Shown piece by piece: positions 8,905-17,466 of a stretch of 64,000 bases of DNA. Each line of letters opens with the position of its first letter. Positions within the stretch are counted from its first letter, which is position 1. The notes under the pieces were generated by a model, which was given only the letters and a program-made list of their open reading frames with translations, was not told the DNA's origin and made no database searches. Position numbers and translations under genes: made by a program. The stretch comes from Shewanella sp. UCD-KL12 (GTDB lineage: Bacteria > Pseudomonadota > Gammaproteobacteria > Enterobacterales > Shewanellaceae), in NCBI RefSeq assembly GCF_001957125.1, contig NZ_MPHJ01000010.1:88588-152587 (forward strand), in the 5' to 3' direction.

Positions 8905-9339
8905 ATGATCTACTTTAATAACTTAAAAGGCCGCGACTACAAAAGAGCCTACGGTGAAACAGAGAGCGAAACAGAGAATAAAACTGGCAACAAGCAAGAG
9001 ATAATCAGTGACCCAATCATCTTTGATCTTGATGATAATCAAGCCATAGACGCAATGAACGAAGACTGGAAACAGGTCAAGCCAGGCCAGATGGCGATGG
9101 TCGTTGATGGAAATGAAAAGCTCGACACCACAGTGTACAAGGTGACAGCAATAGAGCGTAAAAAAGATGTCGCAACCCATACTGAAAGCTTTATCGTAAG
9201 GGGCTCAGCCATTAGCAAGCTACCTGTAAAAGGCGATCGATATAATATCTCCTTTATGCTCCACGGTATTGCCCATAAAAGGCTGACTGATGGCTGTTTT
9301 CAGCGTGGGGTTAACTTGATCGCTTCTGCAGTTTACTAA
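8905..9339 (+). CDS. Hypothetical soluble protein
   Basis: The protein has 144 residues and I do not recognise it. The N-terminal 35 residues are charged and low-complexity (repeated ETE/ENK). The remainder alternates strand-like segments, for example GQMAMVVDGNEKLDTTVYKVTAIERKK and ESFIVRGSAISKLPVKGDRYNISF given by their key parts MAMVVDG and YKVTAIERK. No signal peptide or membrane span. It converges on the CWC-protein gene across a shared hairpin. Confidence 0.5.
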   Translation: MIYFNNLKGRDYKRAYGETESETENKTGNKQEIISDPIIFDLDDNQAIDAMNEDWKQVKPGQMAMVVDGNEKLDTTVYKVTAIERKKDVATHTESFIVRGSAISKLPVKGDRYNISFMLHGIAHKRLTDGCFQRGVNLIASAVY

Positions 9340-9377
9340 GCCGTAAGTTGTAAGTTCCAAGCTGTAAGTTTGATATC

Positions 9378-9400
9378 CCCCGTGTTAAATAGACACGGGG
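9378..9400. terminator. GC-rich hairpin between convergent genes
   Basis: CCCCGTGT (9378-9385) pairs with ACACGGGG (9393-9400) over a 7-base loop. It lies between the + strand hypothetical gene (ends 9339) and the - strand CWC gene (ends 9419), consistent with a bidirectional terminator, although T-runs are weak on both sides. Confidence 0.55.
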
Positions 9401-9418
9401 CTACATTAAAAATGGGTA

Positions 9419-9685
9419 TCAATCTACACGTTTGATACCTAGTTGCTCCTCTTGCTTAAGTTTTTCGATGCAGGCTCTACAAATACAGGTATTTTTAGAG
9501 AGCAGAGATTTAGCCACTATCTCTTTCGATGGAAAAGAGACTTTGCTACACCAACACGCATTAATATCTCCACCTGAATTAACTGCGCACTCATTACTAC
9601 TTTGGCACAGTGGGCATAAAGTCTGATTACCTTTTTGCTTACTCAAGCTGTCACCCTGCTTGTTATTCAAATTAATTTTCAACAC
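9419..9685 (-). CDS. Cysteine-rich CWC family protein
   Basis: The 88-residue protein has the zinc-ribbon-like arrangement CPLCQSSNEC ... ACWCSKV ... CICRACI, matching the cysteine-rich CWC family of small proteins. Eight or more cysteines in pairs suggest one or two metal sites. The basic, helical C-terminus (EKLKQEEQ) follows. No signal peptide. It precedes a GFA-type zinc protein on the same strand, with a small gap. The cellular role of the family is not known to me. Confidence 0.7.
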   Translation of the reverse strand: MLKINLNNKQGDSLSKQKGNQTLCPLCQSSNECAVNSGGDINACWCSKVSFPSKEIVAKSLLSKNTCICRACIEKLKQEEQLGIKRVD

Positions 9686-9708
9686 CTTAGTTAATTACCG
9701 ATACATAG

Positions 9709-10098
9709 TTAAGTGTCGCTTGGGTGGTTAACCCCATCTTTTAGTGTAACGCCCTCTCGTAGTAGCTGATGCAATGAGAATGGATTGTCTCCCACTAGGC
9801 AAGCCAGATTAAAAGTATACAGATGAGGGTTAGAACGCCTCTGATGATGGGTATAAATACCACACTTTGAGCAGAAGTAATGTTTAGCGCTCATGGTATT
9901 AAACTGATAAAGCGTTAACAGCTCGCTTCCCTTCACCACCTCAAGATCGGCTAAAGCAACAGACGCAACGATTGCACCGCGACGTCGACACATGGAGCAA
10001 TCGCATCTGCGCGGATCGACTAACTCATCGCCGAGCTGAAGCGACAGCTCGACGCTACCGCAATGACAAGACGCTGTATAACTTCTCTTGTTAATCAC
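9709..10098 (-). CDS. GFA (CENP-V/glutathione-dependent formaldehyde-activating) family zinc protein
   Basis: The 129-residue protein matches the GFA fold with zinc-binding cysteines in the usual order: CHCGSVEL near the N-terminus, CDCSMCRRRG at about residues 33-42, and YFCSKCGIYTHHQR at about residues 74-87. Members of the family bind zinc and have been linked to S-hydroxymethylglutathione formation, but most have no proven enzyme activity. No signal peptide. It could be co-transcribed with the downstream CWC gene, since both lie on the minus strand about 20 bases apart. Confidence 0.85.
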   Translation of the reverse strand: MINKRSYTASCHCGSVELSLQLGDELVDPRRCDCSMCRRRGAIVASVALADLEVVKGSELLTLYQFNTMSAKHYFCSKCGIYTHHQRRSNPHLYTFNLACLVGDNPFSLHQLLREGVTLKDGVNHPSDT

Positions 10099-10110
10099 TG
10101 ACCTCTCCCT

Positions 10111-10491
10111 CTAGCCATCATAACTCACACTATAGGCGAGTGCTCGGCACTCAAGAAAGGCATTGCAGCCAGGATAGGGGTTATCAATGCACTCCATAAC
10201 CACAAACCCATTCCCACCCGCTTTCTGAGTCTGATATTTTAGATCTTGCTTGAGTGAATACCTAGAAGGTTTAGGTGAGTTAAGATCTGACTGGCAAAAG
10301 GAGGAGACTAATAGCCCAAGAGAGTCAGCCCTATAACGTTGAATCTCTTCAGCGCTGTACTCAATAACTTTGTCAGCACTGGCTGCACTTTGAATATGCT
10401 CATTGATATCTGGACTCATATTCGTTTGAAATTTGACTCCACTACAAGCCGATATTGAGACAGCTAAAAGCGATAACACAAAGGTTTTCAT
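10111..10491 (-). CDS. RcsF-like outer-membrane lipoprotein
   Basis: This is a predicted lipoprotein: MKTFVLSLLAVSISAC ends in a lipobox (SISAC). I chose the ATG at 10491 because AAGGAAGAATGTC precedes it; an upstream in-frame start lacks a sensible N-terminus. The mature part shares the RcsF disulfide pattern. The first Cys (SSFCQS) is 35 residues before the second (VVMEC), PGC follows 8 residues later and LEC 6 after that, against 35, 9 and 6 in E. coli RcsF from memory. The GGNGFVVMEC segment also resembles the RcsF KANAVLLHSC region. RcsF senses envelope stress for the Rcs phosphorelay, but I see no rcs genes in the window. Confidence 0.65.
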   Translation of the reverse strand: MKTFVLSLLAVSISACSGVKFQTNMSPDINEHIQSAASADKVIEYSAEEIQRYRADSLGLLVSSFCQSDLNSPKPSRYSLKQDLKYQTQKAGGNGFVVMECIDNPYPGCNAFLECRALAYSVSYDG

Positions 10492-10637
10492 GACATTCTT
10501 CCTTAAATATCTAGCATTAATGCTAACGTCAATTGAACACACTAGCATAGCTAAAATGACTAAACAGCGAATACAGTTCACCCACTGCTAAGTGTTAAGC
10601 CTATATCGATAAAGAATTAAGAGAATATCGAAACAAA

Positions 10638-10663
10638 AATGCCCCATCAAAAGACGGGGCATT
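10638..10663 (-). terminator. Intrinsic terminator of metF
   Basis: AATGCCCC (10638-10645) pairs with GGGGCATT (10656-10663). Read on the minus strand, the stem is followed by TTTTTG, giving a standard intrinsic terminator about 60 bases past the metF stop. Confidence 0.8.
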
Positions 10664-10722
10664 AGCGTTTTATGAAAGTAGTGTTTAACGCACTCTTGCT
10701 AGAGCTATAACAAGAGCTAAAA

Positions 10723-11613
10723 CTAGACGTTAGGACGCACGCCTAATGTATGGCAGATTGCATAAGTGAGTTCAGCACGGTTAAGCGTGTAGAAGTGGAA
10801 ATCCTTCACCCCTTCTCGAGACAGCACTTTAACCATATCGATAGCCACGTTAGCACCGACCATCTGACGCGTCGTTGGATCGTCATCTAAACCTTCAAAC
10901 TGCTTATGTAACCAAGCTGGAATAGACACATTGGTCATGCCAGCGAAGCGCTTAAGTTGCTTGAAGTTAGTGACTGGTAAGATACCAGGAATAATTTCAA
11001 CATCGATGCCTGCAGCAACGCAGCGATCACGGAATCTTAAGTAAGACTCTACATCGAAAAAGAACTGAGTAATGGCGCGGTTAGCACCTGCATCAATCTT
11101 CTTTTTAAGGTTAATAAGATCTGCCTGAGCATTTCTTGCATCAGGGTGAACCTCAGGATAAGCAGCGACTGAGATATCAAAATCAGCAACAGAGCGAAGC
11201 AGACGAACAAGGTCATTTGCAAAGCGCGTTGGCTTTGGGCTGCCATCGGGTAGATCGCCGCGCAAAGCCACTATGTCACGAATACCTGAGCTCCAGTAAT
11301 GCTTAGCCAGCTCTTTTAGCTCTTCATCACTGGCATCGACTAAGGTTAAGTGAGGCGCTGCAACCAAGTCTGTCTCTTTTTGAATACGCTCAATCACCCC
11401 ATGGGTACGATCACGAACACCAGAGTTAGCACCGTAAGTCACAGAGACAAATTTAGGGTTAAGTGGCTCTAGTCGTCTCACCGAATTCCAGAGGATCTTT
11501 TCCATCTCAGGTGACGCAGGGGGGAAAAACTCAAAAGAAACGTTAATATCACCATTAAGCTCAGCTAAGCTCTGGTTTAGTGATGTTGCATGTTGTGCAT
11601 GATGAAAACCCAT
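10723..11613 (-). CDS. metF: 5,10-methylenetetrahydrofolate reductase
   Basis: MetF is a FAD enzyme that reduces methylene-THF to methyl-THF, the methyl donor for homocysteine methylation. The 296-residue length equals the bacterial family norm. Recognisable segments are the N-terminal VSFEFFPP, then VSVTYGA, VAPHLTLVDA, DIVALRGD(L)P and the C-terminal GVKDFHFYTLNRAELTYAI. The MetJ operator upstream (11700-11731) places it in the methionine regulon with metBL and metJ, which lie 0.5-5 kb away. Confidence 0.96.
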   Translation of the reverse strand: MGFHHAQHATSLNQSLAELNGDINVSFEFFPPASPEMEKILWNSVRRLEPLNPKFVSVTYGANSGVRDRTHGVIERIQKETDLVAAPHLTLVDASDEELKELAKHYWSSGIRDIVALRGDLPDGSPKPTRFANDLVRLLRSVADFDISVAAYPEVHPDARNAQADLINLKKKIDAGANRAITQFFFDVESYLRFRDRCVAAGIDVEIIPGILPVTNFKQLKRFAGMTNVSIPAWLHKQFEGLDDDPTTRQMVGANVAIDMVKVLSREGVKDFHFYTLNRAELTYAICHTLGVRPNV

Positions 11614-11699
11614 TTCTTATCCCTCTACGACACTCTAAAAATTAGCTAAACGCTCGCACTAGCGGTAATAAAACCCACTCTTGAAGATATCTAGCACAA

Positions 11700-11731
11700 A
11701 TCCATCTAGACGTTTGGACGTCTAAATGGCT
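11700..11731. promoter_or_regulatory. MetJ operator (tandem met boxes) upstream of metF
   Basis: Four consecutive 8-mers read ATCCATCT, AGACGTTT, GGACGTCT and AAATGGCT against the met-box consensus AGACGTCT. The two central boxes each match 7 of 8. They lie 87-118 bases upstream of the metF start. Confidence 0.85.
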
Positions 11732-11823
11732 ATATTAAAGAAGCTGAGGTTGAAGTCAATAGTAAAAAGATGAGTAAATTCAAATAAGATATAACAGGGG
11801 GCAACGAGACTGTGACTTCGTCA

Positions 11824-12126
11824 CTGCGAGTTCGGGCTTCGCCAAACGCCTCCGAGTGCGGGCTTCGCCCTTCGAGAGCGGCTGTGAAGCACCTTCGAGT
11901 ACGTCGCTACGCGACTGCGAGAAAAAGATAGGTCAGCTAGCAGTGAGCGACTACTAGCTCAAGAACAGTCAAAAGCGAAGTGAGTTTACGAACGGACTCG
12001 AAGCGCTGCGCCCTCGAAGTGAATGTAAATCCATTTACTAAGCCAGTTCGTCATCCATGACTCTTGTTCATGAGCTCATGGCTTCACCATATTCACCCTG
12101 CGAACAGACTCGAAGCGCAGCGTCCT
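11824..12126. repeat. Dispersed repeat R1, copy a
   Basis: This roughly 300-bp noncoding element is built of GC-rich short palindromes such as TTCGGGCTTCGCC and CGTCGCTACGCGAC, plus a conserved tail around AGCTCATGGCTTCACC. A second copy lies at 17211-17456 in the same orientation. In both cases it abuts the 3' end of a minus-strand gene, metL here. Nothing coding is seen. It looks like a family of intergenic repeats, not an insertion sequence. Confidence 0.8.
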
Positions 12127-12129
12127 GCT

Positions 12130-14517
12130 TTATTCCTGCACCAGATCCCGACAGATCTGGGCAAGATCAGATTGCACCGCAGCTGCAGTGACTTCACGCC
12201 CTGCACCTGGGCCTCTGATAATTAGCGGGTTGTCTTGGTAAAATGCGCTACGTATAACAAACACATTATCACCTGGGGTTAAGTTAGCGTAAGCATGCTC
12301 AGTGTCAACCCATTCAATGCCGACAGCCGCTTTGAGTTGGCCATCAACAAGGTCTAGCCCTGCGACATATCTAAGTACCTTGTCTTGCTCAGCGGCAGCT
12401 TGGAACTGCTGTAACATTTCGCCGTCAAGTTCACTAATTCGCTCAATAAACTGTGCTAATGGAATATCGGCTAATTCAGTGGGGACTAACGAGTTGAGCT
12501 CAATATCTTCCAGCTCAATTTCATGACCTATTTCACGGGCAAGAATGAGTAGTTTTCGCTGCATATCACGACCAGAAAGATCGTCGCGCGGATCAGGCTC
12601 GGTAATACCTAAACCTTTAGCTTCCATGACTAACTCAGAAAACGGCTTTTTGGCATCATAGTTTTCAAATAACCAGCAGAGGGTGCCAGAAAATATGCCA
12701 CCAACCGCTTCAATGCTATCGCCGCTATTGTGTAGATCATTCAGTGCATGTTGCACCGGAAGTCCTGCACCACAGCTCGCATTGTAACGCCAAAATAGTC
12801 GGCGATTACCCAGCTGCTGTTTCAGCTCACGATAGAATGCTAGCGGACCTGAACCTGCGAGCTTGTTAGCACTGACAACATGAATACCTCGAGAGAAAAA
12901 CTCAGGATATTGCAAGGTAAGATCGGCACTAGCACTGATATCTAAGGCAATAATTTCATCACATTCAAGCGCTTGTAACTGCTCAAACATGTGATCGTAT
13001 AACCAAGGCGTAGCTTGCTGCTCAAACGCCTCTTTCCAAGAGTCGAGTTCAATCCCCTCCTCCTTGAGTAACGCCTTTTTCGAGCTCAGTAGCCCCACCA
13101 GTTCAACACTCGCCTCTAGCTCTTTATTAAGCGTGCCTCTAGCACGGTTAAAGAGATCGACCCAAGCCTCGCCAATATTGCCAACACCAAGCAGTAGCAC
13201 GCCAATACGCTTACGAGGACCAGCGCAGCGGCGATGTACCTTCTGCGTTAACAAGTTAACCTGAGAGCCTGGCACTAAGGTGACTAAACTTAAGCCATCT
13301 TTAAATAGCGGTCTTGCATCTCGGCTTAGCAGACGGGCAAAGCCACGACGATATAAACCAGCATCAGCACTGACAAGTGCCACAAGCCCAAGATCTTCAC
13401 GCAGTGATAGATCTGAGATCGCCAGCTCTTCAGTGTCTAAAATAGCTTGAACCTGCTTTTGATTCTCATGGGTAAAAGCAAGCTCAACCCGGTTATGTGC
13501 TAACTTCCAGTGAGCTAACGGGATAAGCCCAGCCTCTTCCAGCAGAGCCGCTAATTGAGCAACGTCACTGGCGATTCTGAAGTTAAACAGAGACACAGAT
13601 GACAGGTTGGTGACCACAGGTGCACTAGCTTGAGAGCTTTTAGGCGCAATCAAGGTAAAATCGGTATGGGAGGCGTAACTTGAGCGCACCGCTAGGCTGA
13701 CTTCAGTATCAAATAGTGGCTGTAGTGAACGATTGTGCAGTACTGGAGAGCCTAAGTGAGCTAAACGGTTAGCCTCATCTAAAGACAAGCTTTTTAATAA
13801 CTTAGCATCATTAATTTTATTTGGATCGGCGTTAAATACCCCTTCAACATCCGTCCAAATTGTCACTCGCTCAATATTAGCTAGGCTGGCAATCAAGGTT
13901 GCACTGTAATCAGAGCCATTACGCCCTAGCAGCAAGGTTTCACCTTGTCTGTTAGCACAGATAAAACCTGTGATGATCAAACGCTCATTAGGGTGTGTCT
14001 CAACGGCTTTTTGAACGCGAGCGCTAGACTCATCGAGTCTAATTTGTGGCACTGCGCCTTCATCGGCAATCAGCAAGCTTCTGGCATCGATATCCGATGC
14101 AGCAACCCCAGACTCTCTTAGCAAGGCAGCGAGTAATCGCGCCGACCAGCGCTCACCAAAGCTCACCACTTCACTGCGCTTGTATTCATTTAGCTCATCG
14201 AGAGAGAAAAGACTGATCAACTGATACTTATCGATAGATAAGCGCTCTCTTAAACTTCTTGCTTGCTCATTGGAGAGCAGCTGCTCAATCAAATTCTGTT
14301 GGAAGCTAATTAATACTTGTAGCTCCTCTTGCCACAGCTGCTTGCTGTCTTTGAGTTCTAATAACTTATAAAGAAAATTGGTGCTCTTACCCGCGGCAGA
14401 TACAACGACCAGATCGTCGCTATTGCCATGAGTAAGAAGAATATGAGCAACACGGCGGTAGCAATCAGCATCCGCTAAGCTAGAACCACCAAATTTATGC
14501 AAATGACCACGCGCCAT
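12130..14517 (-). CDS. metL: Bifunctional aspartokinase/homoserine dehydrogenase II
   Basis: MetL carries out two steps from aspartate toward homoserine for methionine synthesis. The 795-residue protein has the aspartokinase N-terminus (HKFGGSSLAD, then RSEVVSFGERWSARL and LLLGRNGSDYSAT) and a homoserine dehydrogenase half beginning at about residue 440 (IGVLLLGVGNIGEAWVDL). That half continues with VSANKLA and the signature GGIFSGTL...F. The regulatory linker is short, as in E. coli MetL (810 aa). It lies directly downstream of metB, 23 bases apart, so metBL is an operon as in E. coli. The R1a repeat follows its stop codon within a few bases. Confidence 0.95.
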   Translation of the reverse strand: MARGHLHKFGGSSLADADCYRRVAHILLTHGNSDDLVVVSAAGKSTNFLYKLLELKDSKQLWQEELQVLISFQQNLIEQLLSNEQARSLRERLSIDKYQLISLFSLDELNEYKRSEVVSFGERWSARLLAALLRESGVAASDIDARSLLIADEGAVPQIRLDESSARVQKAVETHPNERLIITGFICANRQGETLLLGRNGSDYSATLIASLANIERVTIWTDVEGVFNADPNKINDAKLLKSLSLDEANRLAHLGSPVLHNRSLQPLFDTEVSLAVRSSYASHTDFTLIAPKSSQASAPVVTNLSSVSLFNFRIASDVAQLAALLEEAGLIPLAHWKLAHNRVELAFTHENQKQVQAILDTEELAISDLSLREDLGLVALVSADAGLYRRGFARLLSRDARPLFKDGLSLVTLVPGSQVNLLTQKVHRRCAGPRKRIGVLLLGVGNIGEAWVDLFNRARGTLNKELEASVELVGLLSSKKALLKEEGIELDSWKEAFEQQATPWLYDHMFEQLQALECDEIIALDISASADLTLQYPEFFSRGIHVVSANKLAGSGPLAFYRELKQQLGNRRLFWRYNASCGAGLPVQHALNDLHNSGDSIEAVGGIFSGTLCWLFENYDAKKPFSELVMEAKGLGITEPDPRDDLSGRDMQRKLLILAREIGHEIELEDIELNSLVPTELADIPLAQFIERISELDGEMLQQFQAAAEQDKVLRYVAGLDLVDGQLKAAVGIEWVDTEHAYANLTPGDNVFVIRSAFYQDNPLIIRGPGAGREVTAAAVQSDLAQICRDLVQE

Positions 14518-14540
14518 CTTTAACTCCTACTCTACCGAGA

Positions 14541-15707
14541 TTAACAACTTGCAGCGGCTGCTGCGGCAAGTCCAGCTTCAATATCGGCAACTAAATCGTC
14601 AGCATCTTCAATACCGACAGAAAGACGGATTAGGGTCTCTTTTACCCCAGCTTCTGCTCGAGCCTCTGGCTCCATAGCTCTGTGGGTCATTGTCGCAGGA
14701 ACTGCGACTAAACTCTCTACCCCACCTAAACTTTCTGCCACTGAAAATACAGTTAATTTGTCAAGAAAAGCTACCAGCTCATCTTCACCACCTTTTAGCT
14801 CGAAACTCAGCATAGCACCAAAGCCTTTCTGCTGTTTCGCTGCGATCTCATGACCTGGGTGATCAGCAAGCCCTGGATAGTAAATTTTATCCACCGCCGC
14901 ACTTGATGTTAACACCTCAAGCACTCGCTGAGCATTCGCTTGATGTTCACGAATTCGTACTGCAAGGGTGCGAATACCACGTAGAGTTAGGTAGCTATCA
15001 AATGCAGAGCCTGTCAGCCCCAAAGTATTTGACCACCAATGCAATAACTCACCCAGCTCGGCATCTTTCGCAACCACTGCGCCGCCAACCACATCACTGT
15101 GACCGTTAATGTACTTAGTTGTTGAGTGAATAACGATATCAGCGCCTAGCAAAAGCGGCTGCTGTAAAATAGGAGACAAGAAAGTATTATCAACTACCAC
15201 AAGGGCGCCAACGGCTTTACTTGCTTTAGCTATCTCTTCGATATCAACAACACGTAGCAGCGGATTAGAGGGGGTTTCTAGCCAAACCATCTTAGGCTTT
15301 TGGGCAATAGCGGCTTCAAGTGCCGCGCCGTCAGTTTGATCCACGACAGCAAGCTTAAATGCGCCCTTCTTCGCTAAGTTGGTAAATAGACGGTAGCTGC
15401 CACCATAACAATCATGAGGAACGATCAATAGATCATCAGGGCCCAGTAAACTCGTTACTAAGGTTATCGCAGCCATACCGGTACAGGTCACAACGCCAGT
15501 CGCGCCTTTCTCAAGGCCTGCAATGGCATCCCCAAGAATTGATCGCGTTGGGTTACCTGAACGACTGTAATCAAAATCTCTTGGGTTCTTATGCCCGTCA
15601 AAGGAGTAATTAGTAGATAGATAGATGGGAGGCACCACGGCACCATGTTGGGTATCGGACTCAATCCCTTGGCGCACTGCAATTGTGGCTAGTTTACGTT
15701 CACTCAT
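14541..15707 (-). CDS. metB: Cystathionine gamma-synthase
   Basis: MetB is a PLP enzyme that joins O-succinylhomoserine and cysteine to cystathionine. The 388-residue protein has the Cys/Met-metabolism fold: IYLSTNYSFDG, YSRSGNPTRSILGDAIA, then DLLIVPHDCYGGSYRLF, and the PLP-lysine motif HSTTKYINGHSDVVGG at about residue 200. The C-terminus LIRLSVGIEDADDL is typical. Its promoter region is shared with the divergent metJ and holds two MetJ operators, as in E. coli. A homologous cystathionine beta-lyase is possible, but the metJ-metBL arrangement argues for MetB. Confidence 0.94.
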   Translation of the reverse strand: MSERKLATIAVRQGIESDTQHGAVVPPIYLSTNYSFDGHKNPRDFDYSRSGNPTRSILGDAIAGLEKGATGVVTCTGMAAITLVTSLLGPDDLLIVPHDCYGGSYRLFTNLAKKGAFKLAVVDQTDGAALEAAIAQKPKMVWLETPSNPLLRVVDIEEIAKASKAVGALVVVDNTFLSPILQQPLLLGADIVIHSTTKYINGHSDVVGGAVVAKDAELGELLHWWSNTLGLTGSAFDSYLTLRGIRTLAVRIREHQANAQRVLEVLTSSAAVDKIYYPGLADHPGHEIAAKQQKGFGAMLSFELKGGEDELVAFLDKLTVFSVAESLGGVESLVAVPATMTHRAMEPEARAEAGVKETLIRLSVGIEDADDLVADIEAGLAAAAAASC

Positions 15708-15772
15708 CTACAACTCCTAGAAATAATACTGAACTTCAATTGTTATATTTTTCGACATCAAAAGGTACAAAG

Positions 15773-15796
15773 AGATGTCTGGACGTCTAAATGTAC
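15773..15796. promoter_or_regulatory. MetJ operator proximal to metB
   Basis: Consecutive 8-mers AGATGTCT, GGACGTCT and AAATGTAC match the met-box consensus AGACGTCT at 7, 7 and about 4 positions. They lie 66-89 bases upstream of metB in the metB-metJ intergenic region. Confidence 0.85.
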
Positions 15797-15826
15797 CTAA
15801 GGGGAGCGCTAGCGTCAACTAATTAT

Positions 15827-15850
15827 AGACGTTTAGACGTCCAAACATAT
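15827..15850. promoter_or_regulatory. MetJ operator proximal to metJ
   Basis: Consecutive 8-mers AGACGTTT, AGACGTCC and AAACATAT match the met-box consensus at 7, 7 and fewer positions. They lie 101-124 bases upstream of metJ and probably mediate autorepression. Confidence 0.85.
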
Positions 15851-15950
15851 AGAAATCTATTTGCATTTGTCATAAATAAGAGGCAATAATTTGACTACAC
15901 AATTTAAAGGGTTAAAATCTGCCCCGAATTTTGAAATTACAGGTGAGTCA

Positions 15951-16265
15951 ATGACTGAGTGGAATGGCGATTACATCAGCCCATATGCTGAACACGGCAA
16001 AAAAAATGAACAAGTAAAGAAGATCACCGTATCCATTCCTCTTAAGGTACTCAAGGTGCTTACCGATGAGCGTACTCGTCGTCAGGTAAACAACCTGCGC
16101 CACGCTACCAACAGCGAACTACTTTGTGAAGCATTTTTACATGCGTATACGGGTCAGCCCCTACCGAATGATGAAGATCTTTCTAAAGATAAGCCTGATA
16201 CGATTCCAGCAGAAGTGAAACGCTTGATGGATGAGATGGGCATTGAATGGGAAGATGTCGAGTAA
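15951..16265 (+). CDS. metJ: Methionine repressor MetJ
   Basis: MetJ is a ribbon-helix-helix repressor that binds met boxes with S-adenosylmethionine as corepressor. The protein is 104 residues from ATG 15951, almost the E. coli length of 105. It is nearly identical to E. coli through YISPYAEHGKK, KKITVSIPLKVLK (the DNA-binding strand), TDERTRRQVNNLRHATNSE and LCEAFLHA. An in-frame start 60 bases upstream would add 20 residues that no MetJ has. AGGTGA precedes the chosen ATG. The C-terminal 25 residues are more divergent. Confidence 0.97.
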   Translation: MTEWNGDYISPYAEHGKKNEQVKKITVSIPLKVLKVLTDERTRRQVNNLRHATNSELLCEAFLHAYTGQPLPNDEDLSKDKPDTIPAEVKRLMDEMGIEWEDVE

Positions 16266-16295
16266 CCTCACACTTACTCCACTCCCAGTCAATTT

Positions 16296-16320
16296 CTAAG
16301 GATCGCTTTGCGATCCTTAG
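16296..16320 (+). terminator. Intrinsic terminator of metJ
   Basis: CTAAGGATCGC (16296-16306) pairs perfectly with GCGATCCTTAG (16310-16320) over a TTT loop. The downstream sequence TTGTTTCT is T-rich. It lies 31 bases after the metJ stop. Confidence 0.85.
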
Positions 16321-16458
16321 TTGTTTCTACGCCTTTACCTTATCTCAATACTTAAACGCCAATAAGCGTTACACTCAGTTCGTCGTCCATGTTCGCCATC
16401 AAAACTCGGTTGTTTTAATCGCAATCGGTATATCTGAAAATAGTTAAGAGTAAATGCC

Positions 16459-17196
16459 GTGCTTGCTATGATAGATCCAACCACACTCGCCCTCGCTTCC
16501 TTGATCATCTTCTTTGGTGCAATGACTCAAAGCCTTATCGGTTTTGGTTTAGCGGTTGTGGCATCGCCACTACTCTACATCGTTGACCCTGAACTTGTGC
16601 CAGCACCAGTTATCATCATGGGTTTTTCTATCTCACTGCTAACGCTATTTCGTGAACGTGGTGCCCTTGAATTTAACGGTTTGCAATATGCCCTACTCGG
16701 GCGAATACCGGGTGGTTTTCTCGGTGCGGCCTTATTGATATTTGCCCCCCAACCGATCTTAGGTCTGGCAATTGCCGGCATAGTTGCAGCGGCCGTCATT
16801 CTAAGCTTACTTAAGTTCAATATTGTGGTTAACCGAACCAGTTTATTTTCAGCGGGTGTAGTGTCGGGTATTTTTGGCAATATCGCCGCCATAGGCGGGC
16901 CACCTATGGCGATTTTACTCTCGGGCAGAGATGCTAGTCAGTTTAGAGCGGCGCTATCAGCATTCTTCATCTTCAGCTCGATGATCGCCCTCGTTATTCT
17001 AGCAATCACAGGCTTACTCACGATTAAGCACCTGTGGTTATCTCTGTTCCTACTCCCCTCTGTGATATTAGGTTACCTAGTTGCAGGTAAACTTGTTGGC
17101 CGAGTCGATAAAAACAGAACTCGCAGCGCAACACTGATTCTTTGCTCAATCAGCGCTTTGGTGTTAACTGTGAAGTCGATAATGGAGTTAGGGTAA
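16459..17196 (+). CDS. TSUP (TauE/SafE) family membrane transporter
   Basis: This 245-residue membrane protein belongs to the sulfite exporter TauE/SafE family, which moves sulfonates or other organic anions. The N-terminal hydrophobic block has the conserved GAMTQSLIGFGLAVVASPLL, and the second half repeats the motif with SGVVSGIFGNIAAIGGPPMA given by its key part GIFGNIAAIGGPP. About seven or eight membrane spans are visible. I kept the GTG at 16459 because AAGAG lies 8 bases before it; an ATG at 16468 is equally plausible. The substrate is unknown, and a link to sulfur metabolism (met genes) is only positional. Confidence 0.85.
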   Translation: MLAMIDPTTLALASLIIFFGAMTQSLIGFGLAVVASPLLYIVDPELVPAPVIIMGFSISLLTLFRERGALEFNGLQYALLGRIPGGFLGAALLIFAPQPILGLAIAGIVAAAVILSLLKFNIVVNRTSLFSAGVVSGIFGNIAAIGGPPMAILLSGRDASQFRAALSAFFIFSSMIALVILAITGLLTIKHLWLSLFLLPSVILGYLVAGKLVGRVDKNRTRSATLILCSISALVLTVKSIMELG

Positions 17197-17210
17197 AGGG
17201 AGAAAAGCAG

Positions 17211-17456
17211 CTACGAGTTCGGGCTTCGCCCTTCGAGAACGGCTGGGAAACACCTTCGAGTACGTCGCTACGCGACTGCTAGCTCAAGAAAAATCAAAAG
17301 CGATGGGCTTTTAGCTCGCAGCCAGTGTAAATCCATTGACTAAACCAGTTAGTCATCCATGTCTCTCGTTCATAAGCTCATGGCTTCACCATATTCACCT
17401 TGTTGGCGTCATCGAAGTGAGTTTACGAACGGACTCGAAGCGAAGCGCTCTCGAAA
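17211..17456. repeat. Dispersed repeat R1, copy b
   Basis: This shares with copy a (11824-12126) the blocks GAGTTCGGGCTTCGCC, CACCTTCGAGTACGTCGC, TACGCGACTGC, CTCATGGCTTCACCATATT and GAGTTTACGAACGGACTCGA. The order of the later blocks differs between copies: the GAGTTTACGAACGG block precedes the CTCATGG block in copy a and follows it in copy b. It abuts the 3' end of the TraF_2-like gene. Confidence 0.8.
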
Positions 17457-17466
17457 CTTCTGTAAA

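Noticed and set aside
11824..12126. R1 repeat read as a CRISPR array or insertion sequence
   Set aside because: There are no regular unit-spacer repeats, no terminal inverted repeats and no transposase frame.
15891..15950. A 20-residue N-terminal extension of MetJ
   Set aside because: E. coli MetJ starts at the equivalent of 15951, and a ribosome site precedes that ATG.
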